A stretch of 64,000 nucleotides of DNA from Halobacillus halophilus DSM 2266 (GTDB lineage Bacteria > Bacillota > Bacilli > Bacillales > Halobacillaceae), in assembly GCF_000284515.1 (NCBI RefSeq), contig NC_017668.1, forward strand, positions 248,001-312,000, written 5' to 3'. How positions within the stretch are numbered: the stretch's first letter is position 1; each line of letters begins with the position of its first letter. A program made the translations under genes and the position numbers. Under the pieces are notes generated by a model, which saw only the letters and a list, made by a program, of their open reading frames with translations, did not search any database and was not told where the DNA came from. Of the stretch, positions 41,376 to 50,242 are shown one piece after another.

Positions 41376-42176
41376 ATGAACGAAGAGACATTCGATAAAT
41401 TAGAAGAAATTCAGCAGAACGAATTCATTAAGGCAGCTATTGATCGAGTGGGGGCAGGTGTGGTTATCTCTGACCCTGAGCAGGAAGATAATCCGATGAT
41501 TTATTGCAATAAGGGATTTGAGGACTTGACGGGTTATAAGGCAGAAGAAATCCTTGGGAAGAACTGCCGGTTTTTACAAGGGGAAGACACAAGCTCTCAA
41601 ATGGTAGATAAGATTCGTAAAGGGCTTTCCAATTATGAAAATGTACTGGTTGAGCTGAAGAATTACAAAAAAGATGGGACGATGTTCTGGAATGAACTGC
41701 AAATCTTTCCTGTTTACATACAACAGATGGATCAGAATTTTTTTGTTGGTGTTCAGAGAGATGTCAGTCAGCGGCGAGAGCAGCAGGAGCTGATCGGGCA
41801 TTATCTATCCGAAGTGAAGAGGTTGTCTACACCGATCGTTCCACTTGAAGAAGGGATCTCTGTACTGCCACTTGTGGGAACCTTCGATGAGGAGCGCCTT
41901 AACGAAATGCTCGACTCCGTTAGTCATCATGTGAAGGAATCCAAGGAAGATTTTTTGATTATCGATATGTCCGCTGTGCATGCCTATAACGAAGCGGTAC
42001 ATATGGGGATTTACCAGATGAATCAACTGTTGGATCTAATGGGCACTACTCTGATTATTACGGGGATTAAGCCCAGTTTTGCCATTCAAAGTGCACCATA
42101 TGCAGACTTCAGTGAACTATCACTTCAGTCTTATGCTTCTGTTAAACAGGCCCTAAATGCGGTTCGAGGGCGATAG
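41376..42176 (+). CDS. ytvA: blue-light photoreceptor, LOV-STAS (YtvA type)
   Basis: 266 residues. The LOV domain (about 18-130) carries the photoactive cysteine C64 in GKNCRFLQGE and the flavin-binding block NYKKDGTMFWNELQI; a linker helix leads to a STAS domain (about 150-262). B. subtilis YtvA (261 aa) binds FMN and activates the sigma-B stressosome under blue light. Within the STAS domain, FLIIDMSAVHAY holds the conserved strand. The ATG at 41376 follows AAAGGGGA; an in-frame TTG at 41367 is too close to that site. Single gene with its own terminator. Confidence 0.93.
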   Translation: MNEETFDKLEEIQQNEFIKAAIDRVGAGVVISDPEQEDNPMIYCNKGFEDLTGYKAEEILGKNCRFLQGEDTSSQMVDKIRKGLSNYENVLVELKNYKKDGTMFWNELQIFPVYIQQMDQNFFVGVQRDVSQRREQQELIGHYLSEVKRLSTPIVPLEEGISVLPLVGTFDEERLNEMLDSVSHHVKESKEDFLIIDMSAVHAYNEAVHMGIYQMNQLLDLMGTTLIITGIKPSFAIQSAPYADFSELSLQSYASVKQALNAVRGR

Positions 42177-42183
42177 ATAACAG

Positions 42184-42219
42184 AATGTCCGGCATCTTCA
42201 GGGTGTCGGACTTTTTTCA
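42184..42219 (+). terminator. terminator after ytvA-like gene
   Basis: TGTCCGGCATC / GGTGTCGGAC imperfect stem followed by six T. Confidence 0.8.
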
Positions 42220-42362
42220 ATTGAAGTCCGCATGTTCTGTTTATTTCTAGTCTCTATATAGTAAAAAAGCAATAGATGAAAAGTCTGCTTAAGCCTAGTA
42301 TTGGCTTAATTCCGACTGATTTTGTAAGATTTAAATATATATTAAATTGGGAGTGGATGGAT

Positions 42363-43523
42363 ATGGTTGATCTTTTTGATAAATGGATAAAAAATGACCG
42401 TCATCAACGATTGTTTGAAAAAGCTGAACGGATTGCTAAGGAAGCAAAAGCGCAGGTAAGCAAAACGGACCCTGAGGCTGTTTTTTCCCATCGTACGTTG
42501 AAAGTAATAAAACAGGAGAGATACCCATCACTTACCTTATCAGCTGCTTACGGAGGAGAAGATCTATCTCTGTACGAGTTTTTATTATTACAAGAAAAGA
42601 TAGCAGAAGGTGATGGATCGGTTGCATTATCTATCGGTTGGCATTTAGGAATTATGAAAGAGTTAAAGGAAGACAAGCTTTGGAGGAAAAATGATTTTGA
42701 CCGCCTGGCTAAAGAGGTGGCTGAAGAACAGAAGGTTGTTAATCGGGCAGCTACAGAGCCGGCAACTGGAAGTCCGACTCGTGGAGGGGTCCCGGAAACC
42801 AAAGCAGTCAGAAATGGAGACCATTATATCATCACCGGTCGTAAAACATTCACATCTATGGCGGACCATTTAGATTATTATATAGTTTCTGCTTATGTTG
42901 AAGAATTAGATGAGATTGGCTGGTTTCTCATTGATCGTCATCATCCTGGACTTTCGGTCGATAAAACATGGGATACCCTTGGTATGAGAGGTACGGAAAG
43001 TGACGATTTAGTATTGGATGGAGTAGAAGTTAATGTGCATGATTTAGTAGAGACAAAATCAAAAGAAAAGCCTGCTCCTAAAGGCTGGCTGCTGCATATC
43101 CCGGCGTGTTATCTAGGAATTGCTACAGCTGCGCGAAATGATGCAATTGAATTCGCTCAAAACTTCCAGCCAAACAGCTTGGATACTCCAATTGCAGAAG
43201 TGGGACATATCCAAGATAAAATTGGTGAAATGGAATGGAAGCTGCTGCAAGCCCACTCGTTCATGTACACGGTCGCAAGAAAATGGGATGAAGAACCCGA
43301 TCAGCGTAAGCACATGGGTGCGGAGTTAGCCGCGGTTAAACTGGCCGTCACTAATACTGCGGCAGAGGTTGTGGATTTAGCAATGAGGATTGCCGGAGGG
43401 CGAGGTTTATCCAAGAAGTACCCATTCGAAAAATATTACCGCGATGTCCGGGCGGGTCTGCATAATCCGCCCATGGATGACGCAGTGGTGAAGATGCTCG
43501 CCAAACAAGCTTTATCAGAATGA
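42363..43523 (+). CDS. acyl-CoA dehydrogenase family protein
   Basis: About 386 residues, FAD-dependent. N-terminal helical domain, central beta domain with ATEPATGSPTRGGVPETKAVRNGDHYIITGRKTFTS and WDTLGMRGTESDDLVLDGVEV, and a C-terminal helical domain ending AMRIAGGRGLSKKYPFEKYYRDVRAG. It probably oxidises an acyl-CoA or acts as a flavin monooxygenase relative; the substrate is not predictable. GGGAGTGG precedes ATG 42363 (ATG 42357 is also possible); the long upstream frame from 42276 is unlikely. Confidence 0.88.
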   Translation: MVDLFDKWIKNDRHQRLFEKAERIAKEAKAQVSKTDPEAVFSHRTLKVIKQERYPSLTLSAAYGGEDLSLYEFLLLQEKIAEGDGSVALSIGWHLGIMKELKEDKLWRKNDFDRLAKEVAEEQKVVNRAATEPATGSPTRGGVPETKAVRNGDHYIITGRKTFTSMADHLDYYIVSAYVEELDEIGWFLIDRHHPGLSVDKTWDTLGMRGTESDDLVLDGVEVNVHDLVETKSKEKPAPKGWLLHIPACYLGIATAARNDAIEFAQNFQPNSLDTPIAEVGHIQDKIGEMEWKLLQAHSFMYTVARKWDEEPDQRKHMGAELAAVKLAVTNTAAEVVDLAMRIAGGRGLSKKYPFEKYYRDVRAGLHNPPMDDAVVKMLAKQALSE

Positions 43524-43726
43524 TACCTGTGTTAGATTTGTAATTTTTATAAGCGGTTATTAAAGAATAGGGCCGGATTGTGTAAGACTCGTATTTGAGA
43601 TATTAGGTTAGAGTGCAGGTCCTGCGGGGGACGATTCGCTTTCCGTGGGCATGTGCTGAGCCTCCTCAGTCTTGTAATGACCCCCAAATGTTGGACACCT
43701 TATGAAACTTAGGAGGGACCCAACAT

Positions 43727-44233
43727 ATGTCTAAACTTACTTCTCAAGAAAAGTACCTGATCGTCCAACGTTATCTCACGGAAAATGTCAGTTTCCGTGA
43801 CTTAGAAAAAGAGTTTGGAGTGGATAGTTCTTCCATCCGTTATTGGGTGAAATTATCCGAATATCATGGTAGTGAAGCCTTCGACTTCCCCTATACAAAC
43901 TATTCAGCTGCCTTTAAACTGAAAGTAATTCAACGTATAGAGGAAGAAGAATATTCGATTCGAGAAGCTTCCGCTATGTTTCACATCCCCGATTTCTCCA
44001 TGGTACGCCGATGGCGTAAGAAGTGGCTGGAAGGCGGAAAAGAAGCCCTTGAATCTACAAGGAAGGGGCCAACACAGATGACGTCTTATAAGAAGAAAGA
44101 AGATTCAATGGATTCTTATGAAGCCTTAAAGAAAGAGAATGAACGCTTACGGATAGAAAATGAATACTTAAAAAAGTTAGAGACCTTAGCTCAAAAAAAG
44201 AAAGCATCTCGAAAGAAGAACAAGCGCAAGTAA
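43727..44233 (+). CDS. IS3-family OrfA (helix-turn-helix protein)
   Basis: 168 residues. Two helix-turn-helix-like units (YLTENVSFRDLEKEFGVDSSSIRYWVK and IEEEEYSIREASAMFHIPDFSMVRRWRKKW) and a C-terminal leucine-zipper-like helix (YEALKKENERLRIENEYLKKLETL). It binds the IS ends and, alone, regulates transposition. AGGAGGGACCCAACAT precedes the ATG. Confidence 0.95.
   Translation: MSKLTSQEKYLIVQRYLTENVSFRDLEKEFGVDSSSIRYWVKLSEYHGSEAFDFPYTNYSAAFKLKVIQRIEEEEYSIREASAMFHIPDFSMVRRWRKKWLEGGKEALESTRKGPTQMTSYKKKEDSMDSYEALKKENERLRIENEYLKKLETLAQKKKASRKKNKRK
44193..44200 (+). promoter_or_regulatory. programmed -1 frameshift site (A7G)
   Basis: CAA-AAA-AAG in the orfA frame contains the slippery heptamer A-AAA-AAG. 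A -1 slip leads straight into the orfB frame (GAA-AGC-ATC), giving the OrfAB transposase. Confidence 0.85.
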
Positions 44234-45069
44234 TCGATGAGTTAAGGTTTCATTTTCCAGTTAAACAGCTGACGGAAATAGCTGATATCCCTAGAAGCAC
44301 CTATTACCATTGGAAAGAAAAGCAACTCGAGCCAAAAACGGACCGACCATTAAAGGAGCTTATCACCTCCATTTTTAAAGAACATAAAGGTCGCTACGGC
44401 TATCGCCGCATTGAAAATGAGCTTCGTAATCTCGGTCATGAAGTGAACCATAAAAAAGTCTATCGTCTTATGAAAGAACTGGGGCTTCAGTCTACGGTGA
44501 AAATGAAGAAATATCGTTCTTATAAAGGGAAAGTTGGTCAAACGGCTCCAAACATCTTAAATCGGAATTTCAAGGCGGATCAGCCGAATCAGAAATGGGT
44601 GACAGACATTACGGAGTTCAAGCTATTTGGCGAGAAGCTTTATCTTTCCCCTGTCTTAGATCTATTCAATGGAGAAATCATCACGTACACAATTGGTTCC
44701 AGACCCACCTATTCCTTGGTGAACAACATGTTAGACCAAGCATTTGAACGCCTTCATCCATCGGATGAACTGGTTATGCACTCCGACCAGGGATGGCATT
44801 ACCAAATGGCTCCCTATCGAAAGAAATTGAAAGACCATCAAGTTACCCAAAGCATGTCCAGAAAAGGGAATTGTCATGATAACGCCGTTATGGAGAACTT
44901 TTTCGGTATCATGAAATCGGAATTCCTTTATTTAAGAGAATTTGAAAGTGTGGCCCATTTCAAACAAGAATTAGAGGAATATTTCCATTATTATAATCAT
45001 AAACGCATCAAATCGAAGCTCAGAATAAGCCCCATTTCCTATCGAGCCCGCTTTCAAGAATCGGCGTGA
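44200..45069 (+). CDS. IS3-family OrfB (DDE transposase)
   Basis: The frame is open from the A7G slippery site to 45069, about 289 residues; an internal ATG lies at 44443. It starts with the helical HTH_21 region (FKEHKGRYGYRRIENELRNLGHEVNHKKVYRLMKELGL) followed by the rve integrase core. The catalytic triad is visible as D in WVTDITEF, D in VMHSDQGWHY and E in NAVMENFFGIMKSEF. No stop or gap is seen, so it is probably functional when fused to OrfA. Confidence 0.95.
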   Translation, partial: ESISKEEQAQVIDELRFHFPVKQLTEIADIPRSTYYHWKEKQLEPKTDRPLKELITSIFKEHKGRYGYRRIENELRNLGHEVNHKKVYRLMKELGLQSTVKMKKYRSYKGKVGQTAPNILNRNFKADQPNQKWVTDITEFKLFGEKLYLSPVLDLFNGEIITYTIGSRPTYSLVNNMLDQAFERLHPSDELVMHSDQGWHYQMAPYRKKLKDHQVTQSMSRKGNCHDNAVMENFFGIMKSEFLYLREFESVAHFKQELEEYFHYYNHKRIKSKLRISPISYRARFQESA

Positions 45070-45463
45070 TAATTTTAATGAATGTGTCCAATTTTAAGGG
45101 GTCAGTTCATCTTCGACTTCCGGGGTCTCACCGATCATGTTTATCCCACAGGAGTCTTCGCCGTTCCCTTCCGCCCCTTTGCGATCATGGAGAGCCCGAA
45201 ATCTCTGCATAATCGCCTTCCAATGACCAAGGAGCATCTCTAATCTACCCTGGTTTTGGTTGTTTGTTTGCGTGTAGCAACCCTGTACTAGAAGCATTTG
45301 AGTCAGATACAGTATGGTTCCTGTCTCCTATTGTAAGGGTCCGTTCACTAGAGGTCGTTTCCGTAGCCGCCTTCCCTTTTTTGACAACGGACCCATTTAT
45401 CTCGAAATCAAGTCTTCAAGTAATGGGAGCTTATCTACAACAGCAAAATTTAAAAGACCATAA

Positions 45464-45500
45464 AGAAAAGAGGGCACTCTGCAGCGCCCTCTTTTCTTTA
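45464..45500. terminator. bidirectional terminator
   Basis: AAAGAAAAGAGGGC / GCCCTCTTTTCTTT stem behind the PfpI-type gene. Confidence 0.85.
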
Positions 45501-46022
45501 TTTTTCTGCTAGTAAGTCAGCAAATGCTTTAGCGTAAGGAGGCAGGTCAGGCGGACGGCGGGCAGAAACGATGTGCTCATCTTTCACGACCGCCTCATCA
45601 TACCAGGTGGCTCCAGCGTTTTTCATATCGTCTTTAATACCAGGAGTACTTGTAACTTTACGACCTTGCAGGATGTCTGCAGAAATGAGCACCCAGCCGG
45701 CATGGCAGATTTGGCCGATCGGCTTACGTTGTTCGTTCATATGCTGTACCATTTCGATGACTTTATCGAAGCGGCGAAGTTTATCCGGTGACCAACCGCC
45801 TGGAACTAAAATGCCATCATAATCAGCGGGACTAATATCACCGAAAGCATAATCGGAAGTTGCCGGTACCCCGTATTTGCCAGGGTATTCTTTACCAGCT
45901 TCTTCTCCAACGAGATGAACCGTAGCCCCCTCTTCTTGGAGGCGCAGTAAAGGATACCATAATTCGAGATCCTCAAAATCTTTGCTCACAAGCGCAATTA
46001 CTTTTTTATTCTCTAATCGCAT
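45498..46022 (-). CDS. DJ-1/PfpI family protein (general stress protein 18-like)
   Basis: 174 residues. The nucleophile elbow is IGQICHAGWVLISA (cysteine followed by His), with the acidic residue near ALVSKDFEDLELWYPLLRL and DGILVPGGWSPD. Family members act as deglycases, proteases or stress chaperones. The ATG at 46022 follows AAAGGAGG. It is similar in type to B. subtilis YfkM, a sigma-B protein. Confidence 0.9.
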   Translation of the reverse strand: MRLENKKVIALVSKDFEDLELWYPLLRLQEEGATVHLVGEEAGKEYPGKYGVPATSDYAFGDISPADYDGILVPGGWSPDKLRRFDKVIEMVQHMNEQRKPIGQICHAGWVLISADILQGRKVTSTPGIKDDMKNAGATWYDEAVVKDEHIVSARRPPDLPPYAKAFADLLAEK

Positions 46023-46070
46023 AAACAACCTCCTTTATCAATACTCTTCTTTTATTCTATCAAACCCTTT

Positions 46071-46454
46071 TCAGGTATTCGAATCTTTAGACACGGCGAG
46101 AACCCACCAGATCAATAAAGGCTGGAACAACGGACGGATCCACAAAGCTGTCATGTTTGTGTCCTCGCTCCAAGGTGCGGGTATGCCATAGATTGCCGCA
46201 TAAATGTTTGCCGGCAGAACAATCACTAGAAAAGCAGCCGTAGCCCATCCAGCAGCCCTTCTCGTTTGGGGGAAAAGCAGGAGAAGAGCCAGCAGCCACT
46301 CTGTAATCCCTGTTACATATACAATAATTAGCTTGTAAGGCACCCACTGAGGAATCATCTGGGCAAATCCATGATCATAGATAAAGTGAGTGACTCCTGC
46401 AAAGAAGAAGGCAGCCGCAAAAATATAAAGCCCAAGTTGTCGTATAAATGTCAT
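46071..46454 (-). CDS. DoxX family membrane protein
   Basis: 127 residues, four TM helices, with LYIFAAAFFFAGVTHFIYDHGFAQMIPQWVPY and ITEWLLALLLLFPQTRRAAGWATAAFL typical of DoxX/DoxD-like proteins. Some DoxX proteins act with thiosulfate:quinone reductase or redox complexes; the role here is unknown. AAAGGAAGTG lies before the ATG. Confidence 0.83.
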   Translation of the reverse strand: MTFIRQLGLYIFAAAFFFAGVTHFIYDHGFAQMIPQWVPYKLIIVYVTGITEWLLALLLLFPQTRRAAGWATAAFLVIVLPANIYAAIYGIPAPWSEDTNMTALWIRPLFQPLLIWWVLAVSKDSNT

Positions 46455-46665
46455 GTTTTCACTTCCTTTGGTACAAATAAAAGTTCACTTTATATAAAGA
46501 TTTGAAACCTATGTACTAAAAAATTCGTATTAAACTGTGCAGATTCTTAATTAAATAATTCTATATATCCATGTCAAAAATTTAAAGTAATGTATAATAA
46601 CTACTGAGTCCAGCATAAAGCTAAACAAGCTGCGAATCTACCATGAGCATAAGGGGACGAAATTT

Positions 46666-47568
46666 ATGAAAAAGAAAATGACTCTGTTGATGACGTTAGT
46701 TATATTGTTGATCTCAAGTTTTGGTATATCAGAGGTTAGTCTGGCATCTACAGGGAATGAAGGAATTAATGAAAAGCTTGGCTTACCGATTGTAGTTTAT
46801 GGAGAAGCCTTATCCGATGCCCAAAAATCAGAAGTGACCGAGCTTTTGGAAGTGAATCAGCATGAGCAAGTTGATGAATTTACAGTTAATGGTCAAGATT
46901 TAGCTAATTACATTGGTGGAAATCCGAATGCCAATATGTACTCTTCGGTAAAGATTATTCATAAGGATACAGGACAAGGATTAAATATAGAAATCGTTAC
47001 TAAAGATAATATCACAGAAGTAACCAAAGAGATGTATACAAACGCTCTATTGACTGCAGGTGTTCAAGATGCTGACGTTCTAGTTGCTTCTTCTGTTAAG
47101 GTTAGTGGACATTCAGCGCTGACAGGAATTTATAAAGCCTATGATGCTAAAGGTGTTAAACTGGATGAAGGTCGTATGCAGGTAGCGAGTGAAGAACTGG
47201 ACGTCGCTACATCTATTGCCAAGGAAGAAGGAATAAGTCAGGCGGAAATCAGTGAACTGCTGACAGAAATCAAAAAGGCAATTGCTGAACAGAATCCTGC
47301 AACCCGTGAAGAAGTCGAGCAAATTGTTAAAGAACAGCTTCAGACATTAAACATTGAACTTAGCGCTGAAGACCGCCAGAGGCTGGTAGATTTGTTTGAG
47401 CAAATGAGAGACCTGAATATTGATTTCGATCAGGTGAAAAACCAATTAGATGATTTAACTGGAAATATTCAGGATTTAATCAATGATGATGGTTTCTGGA
47501 ACAACCTCCGGGCAGCTGTTAAAGACTTCTTTCGCTCTCTGAGCAACTTTATCAGTTCCCTGTTTTAA
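46666..47568 (+). CDS. DUF1002 family secreted protein (YpuA-like)
   Basis: 300 residues. Signal peptide (about 1-27, SLAS-TG), then a DUF1002 domain (about 35-250, with LGLPIVVYGEALSDAQKSEV and NVTAG-like segments ITEVTKEMYTNALLTAGVQDADVLVASSVKVSGHSALTGIYKAYDAKG). The last 90 residues are predicted coiled and amphipathic helices. B. subtilis YpuA is a cell-envelope protein linked to sigma-M control (from memory); its function is unclear. A TATAAT (about 46591) lies upstream. Single gene. Confidence 0.87.
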   Translation: MKKKMTLLMTLVILLISSFGISEVSLASTGNEGINEKLGLPIVVYGEALSDAQKSEVTELLEVNQHEQVDEFTVNGQDLANYIGGNPNANMYSSVKIIHKDTGQGLNIEIVTKDNITEVTKEMYTNALLTAGVQDADVLVASSVKVSGHSALTGIYKAYDAKGVKLDEGRMQVASEELDVATSIAKEEGISQAEISELLTEIKKAIAEQNPATREEVEQIVKEQLQTLNIELSAEDRQRLVDLFEQMRDLNIDFDQVKNQLDDLTGNIQDLINDDGFWNNLRAAVKDFFRSLSNFISSLF

Positions 47569-47595
47569 GCTCATTTAAGATTTCATACGATCTGG

Positions 47596-47639
47596 AATAC
47601 CTCAGGTCCTCCATATATTAGGAGGACCTGAGGTGTATT
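47596..47639. repeat. palindromic repeat R3
   Basis: ACCTCAGGTCCTCC / GGAGGACCTGAGGT, flanked by AATA/TATT. Same layout as R2 and R4, but with C and G in place of A and T at one stem pair. It lies between the convergent DUF1002 and hydrolase genes and overlaps the hydrolase stop. Confidence 0.9.
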
Positions 47640-48481
47640 TAATGGGAAGAAATGAATTGTTCGGCGATATGGTTTTTAACGTAATCATTATTCCAGTGGA
47701 CATAATGCCCGCCATCTACACGCTTAATGGTCAATTTAGAATTTCTACGTTGAAGGAGTCGATCAATCGCTTTAATTGTACGGGCTTCTTCTGCCTTATT
47801 TACACCTTTAAAAGAAGCATAGAAAAGGGTGGTGGGAACAGTCAGTTTTTGGACCATCGATACGAGAGGTGTATTGTAGAAACCAAACATGACATTCAGA
47901 CCTTCAATTGTCACCTCGCAAGGTGTATAAAAGGTTTGGTCAATATAATTTGATTTCGGGAGATTTACAGCTTCACAAAAACGGTCAATGTCTTTCTCGA
48001 CATCTTCGGAAGGAGGACTTGAAAATAACGGGTGAAGTATTTTTAAAACAGGACGTCTGCAAAGATGGACCATCCAATTCAATATAGGGAAAGCCAGTGC
48101 AAAAGGTCCGAATTCTTGGAATGGAATTCTAGGGAAATCCTTATGACCTTGATCAAGTAAGAATAATTGAGTAACGCGTTCGGGGTAATGGTGTGCAAAA
48201 TAAATTGCAAACCCTCCGCCAAGGGAATGGCCGATTAGAACTGCTTTTTCGATCTCTTGTTTATCTAAGTATTCTTTCAGCCAATCAGCCATCACTTTTG
48301 AAGTGCACTTCTCTGCTATACCTGCGCTTCTTCCTATACCAGGAAGGTCCAGCATGTGAACTCGGAAATCGTTCTTTAGGTGTTCAGCTATATTTAATCC
48401 TTCTACCCCAGGCATGCCTCCAGCAGGTAAAAAAATGGCGTCCTGCCCAGTTCCTATTATTTCTGCATAAAAATCCTCCAT
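47639..48481 (-). CDS. alpha/beta hydrolase
   Basis: 280 residues. Nucleophile elbow GHSLGGGF (Ser), oxyanion region FLPAGGMPGVEG, and catalytic His near VDGGHYVHWN at the C-terminus. The substrate is unknown. GAGGGGGAAGA lies before the ATG. It is separated from the downstream DUF1002 gene by repeat R3, which overlaps its stop. Confidence 0.88.
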   Translation of the reverse strand: MEDFYAEIIGTGQDAIFLPAGGMPGVEGLNIAEHLKNDFRVHMLDLPGIGRSAGIAEKCTSKVMADWLKEYLDKQEIEKAVLIGHSLGGGFAIYFAHHYPERVTQLFLLDQGHKDFPRIPFQEFGPFALAFPILNWMVHLCRRPVLKILHPLFSSPPSEDVEKDIDRFCEAVNLPKSNYIDQTFYTPCEVTIEGLNVMFGFYNTPLVSMVQKLTVPTTLFYASFKGVNKAEEARTIKAIDRLLQRRNSKLTIKRVDGGHYVHWNNDYVKNHIAEQFISSH

Positions 48482-48560
48482 ATTCTTCCCCCTCGCTTCA
48501 TCATAGTTGGACCTGCCAATCCTTTTTTTTAGCGTAGCTTAAATACCCATTATAAGTAAA

Positions 48561-48612
48561 ATCATTCCACCTCAGGTCATCCATAATCTGGATGACCTGA
48601 GGTGGAATGATT
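48561..48612. repeat. palindromic repeat R4
   Basis: 24-bp perfect arms around a TAATC loop, with core CCACCTCAGGTCATCCA / TGGATGACCTGAGGTGG extended by AATCATT / AATGATT. It is the longest copy, lying between two minus-strand genes. Confidence 0.92.
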
Positions 48613-48618
48613 AACCAT

Positions 48619-48654
48619 ACAAAAAAGCGTTCCTCGTCGGAACGCTTTTTTAGT
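48619..48654. terminator. terminator after SCO gene
   Basis: AAAAAAGCGTTCC / GGAACGCTTTTTT with a TCGTC loop. It works on both strands and lies next to R4. Confidence 0.9.
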
Positions 48655-49232
48655 CAGTTGGCTGCTGTTTTAACATCTTCGATGATTTGTTCGTAGGGGA
48701 CATCTGTGTCTCCTCTATATTTTTTTAACACGTTGCCATCTTTCCCTACAAGATAGAAGGAGGTGCCGTGGGTTACTTGATCATTACCTTCTGTTTTTTG
48801 AACGGGAGCTTTAAAACTTTCCTGAGCAAAATTTTGAATCTCCTCCTGCGTGTAACCCGTCACAAAAGTCCAGTTGCTATAGTCCACACCATGTTTATTG
48901 CCGAATTCCTTTAATTCATCAGGAGAATCAACCGTGGGATCTACGCTAAATGAAACGATTTCAGCTTCTATGTCTTTTTCCTGAAGTTGATCCTGTATTT
49001 GAGCCATATTGCGGGTCATGGGCGGACAGACCGTATTACAGGAAGTAAAGATGAAGTCAGCGAGCCAAACTTTTCCTTCCATATCCTCTACAGCAAAATC
49101 AGCTTCTTCCTGCGTGGTTGCTTTGAAATTCTGTGTTTCCCAGTCAAGTGTATTCTCAAGTTCACCACTGCCGCACCCTGCAAGCAATAGTGTGAACAAA
49201 AGTGTCATGCTAAGTAAGATGAAACGCTTCAT
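48654..49232 (-). CDS. SCO family lipoprotein (copper chaperone for cytochrome oxidase)
   Basis: 192 residues, thioredoxin-fold. Lipobox LAGC (C20), copper ligands C65 and C69 in FTSCNTVCPPM and H155 in QVTHGTSFYLV. It delivers or reduces copper at the CuA site of cytochrome c oxidase; B. subtilis YpmQ is the counterpart. The ATG at 49232 lies about 10 nt after AAGGAG; an in-frame codon at 49253 is upstream of that site. Confidence 0.92.
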   Translation of the reverse strand: MKRFILLSMTLLFTLLLAGCGSGELENTLDWETQNFKATTQEEADFAVEDMEGKVWLADFIFTSCNTVCPPMTRNMAQIQDQLQEKDIEAEIVSFSVDPTVDSPDELKEFGNKHGVDYSNWTFVTGYTQEEIQNFAQESFKAPVQKTEGNDQVTHGTSFYLVGKDGNVLKKYRGDTDVPYEQIIEDVKTAAN

Positions 49233-49440
49233 AAAGCTTCTTTCTCCTTCCAAAATAGGATGTACGTACTCAGTGTACGCTCGAATAAATCAAAGTGTCA
49301 ATTGAATCTACATCTGTTAATAAAATAGACACAGTTGGCTTTTTACTTATAGTTAAAATGTAAAATATTTACTTAATAGTATAAAGCCGTGTGATTCGGA
49401 AAAGGCTAAGATACCAGGATGGATGAGCGAGGGATTAAAA

Positions 49441-50226
49441 ATGCCTTATTTTACTGAAAAACATGGAAAACAATTATTTTATGAAGATAAAGGAAATGGG
49501 GAAGCGATCATATTTATTCATCCGCCAGGGATGGGAAGGAAAGTATTTAGACAGCAGCATCCTTTAGCTGAACACTTCCGAATTATATTTCCTGATTTAA
49601 GCGGGAATGGAGATTCGGAACTCGTGACTAAAGCTCCTGATATTACCTTCTATGCAAGGGAGATTAAACAATTAATTGACCATTTGAGGATTGATAAAGT
49701 AACTCTTGTTGGTTATTCATGCGGCGGGATGGTTGCTCAGGAATTTGCATTAACTTATCCGAAGCGAGTACACGCGCTTGTATTGGCAGGGGGATTTCCA
49801 AAGGTTGATACTGGCGGATTGCGATTTGAATTTTTAGTAGGCATGGAGTGGGTAAGGAAAAGCCCCGAGACGCTCGCTAAATTATTAAGCAATTCTCACT
49901 TTAGAGATCCGACCATTAAGCGGGATTTAAGTGAACATATGGCTAAATCCAGTCCGGATGCGTGGTATGAGTTCTACAACAGAGGATTTCGTTTCGATTG
50001 CAGCCGGAGACTTCGTAACTTAGAAGTGCCGCTCCTTCTTATGTATGGAACCAAGGAATTCTGGATTAATCACCACGTTAAATATTATTTTAACTGTCCA
50101 GATACGACCCTTGTTTACATTGAAAGGGCCTATCACCAAATTCCGGCGACGCATTGGCCGATCTTTAATCATTACATTAAAGAGTTTCTTGAAAAAAATG
50201 TATTATCAAAAAAAGCAGAGATCTGA
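49441..50226 (+). CDS. alpha/beta hydrolase
   Basis: 261 residues. Nucleophile elbow GYSCGGMVAQ, with Ser followed by Cys, oxyanion FIHPPGMG, and an acid residue before the C-terminal helix; a histidine is in PATHWPIFNHYI. The ATG at 49441 follows GAGGGA; the frame starts at 49423. Substrate unknown. Confidence 0.87.
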   Translation: MPYFTEKHGKQLFYEDKGNGEAIIFIHPPGMGRKVFRQQHPLAEHFRIIFPDLSGNGDSELVTKAPDITFYAREIKQLIDHLRIDKVTLVGYSCGGMVAQEFALTYPKRVHALVLAGGFPKVDTGGLRFEFLVGMEWVRKSPETLAKLLSNSHFRDPTIKRDLSEHMAKSSPDAWYEFYNRGFRFDCSRRLRNLEVPLLLMYGTKEFWINHHVKYYFNCPDTTLVYIERAYHQIPATHWPIFNHYIKEFLEKNVLSKKAEI

Positions 50227-50242
50227 TCTCTGCTTTTTTTAC
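50214..50242. terminator. bidirectional terminator
   Basis: AAAAAGCAGAGAT / ATCTCTGCTTTTT stem between convergent genes, overlapping the hydrolase stop. Confidence 0.88.

Larger units (their letters stand above)
43673..45109 (+). mobile_element. IS3-family insertion sequence, intact, 1437 bp
   Basis: Terminal inverted repeats of 26 bp (19 or 20 matches) start TG and end CA; the inner parts are TGACCCC...TTGGACAC on the left and GTGTCCAA...GGGGTCA on the right. A 3-bp target duplication TCT flanks it (43670-43672 and 45110-45112), and its removal restores the block shared with repeat copies A and B. Two overlapping genes, orfA and orfB, are joined by a -1 frameshift signal, the IS3 pattern (IS150-like branch by orfA size and motifs). 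Confidence 0.95.
43570..45432 (+). repeat. interspersed repeat, copy C, split by an IS
   Basis: The left end GGGCCGGATTGTG...AAGACTCGTATTTGAGATA and the block GGTCCTGCGGGGG...CGCTTTCCGTGGGCATGTGC are at 43570-43672. The right part (TTCCGGGGTCTCACCGATCA, TCCCACAGGAGTCTTCG, then ATCTCGAAATCAAGTCTTC and GGGAGCTTATC) is at 45110-45432. Without the insertion the copy is about 425 bp, shorter than A and B. Confidence 0.85.

Noticed and set aside
46041-46065. Sigma-B-like GTTTGA-N13-GAGTAT on the minus strand before the DJ-1/PfpI gene
   Set aside because: Its predicted start site would fall within the gene's ribosome binding site, so it cannot yield a normal leader.
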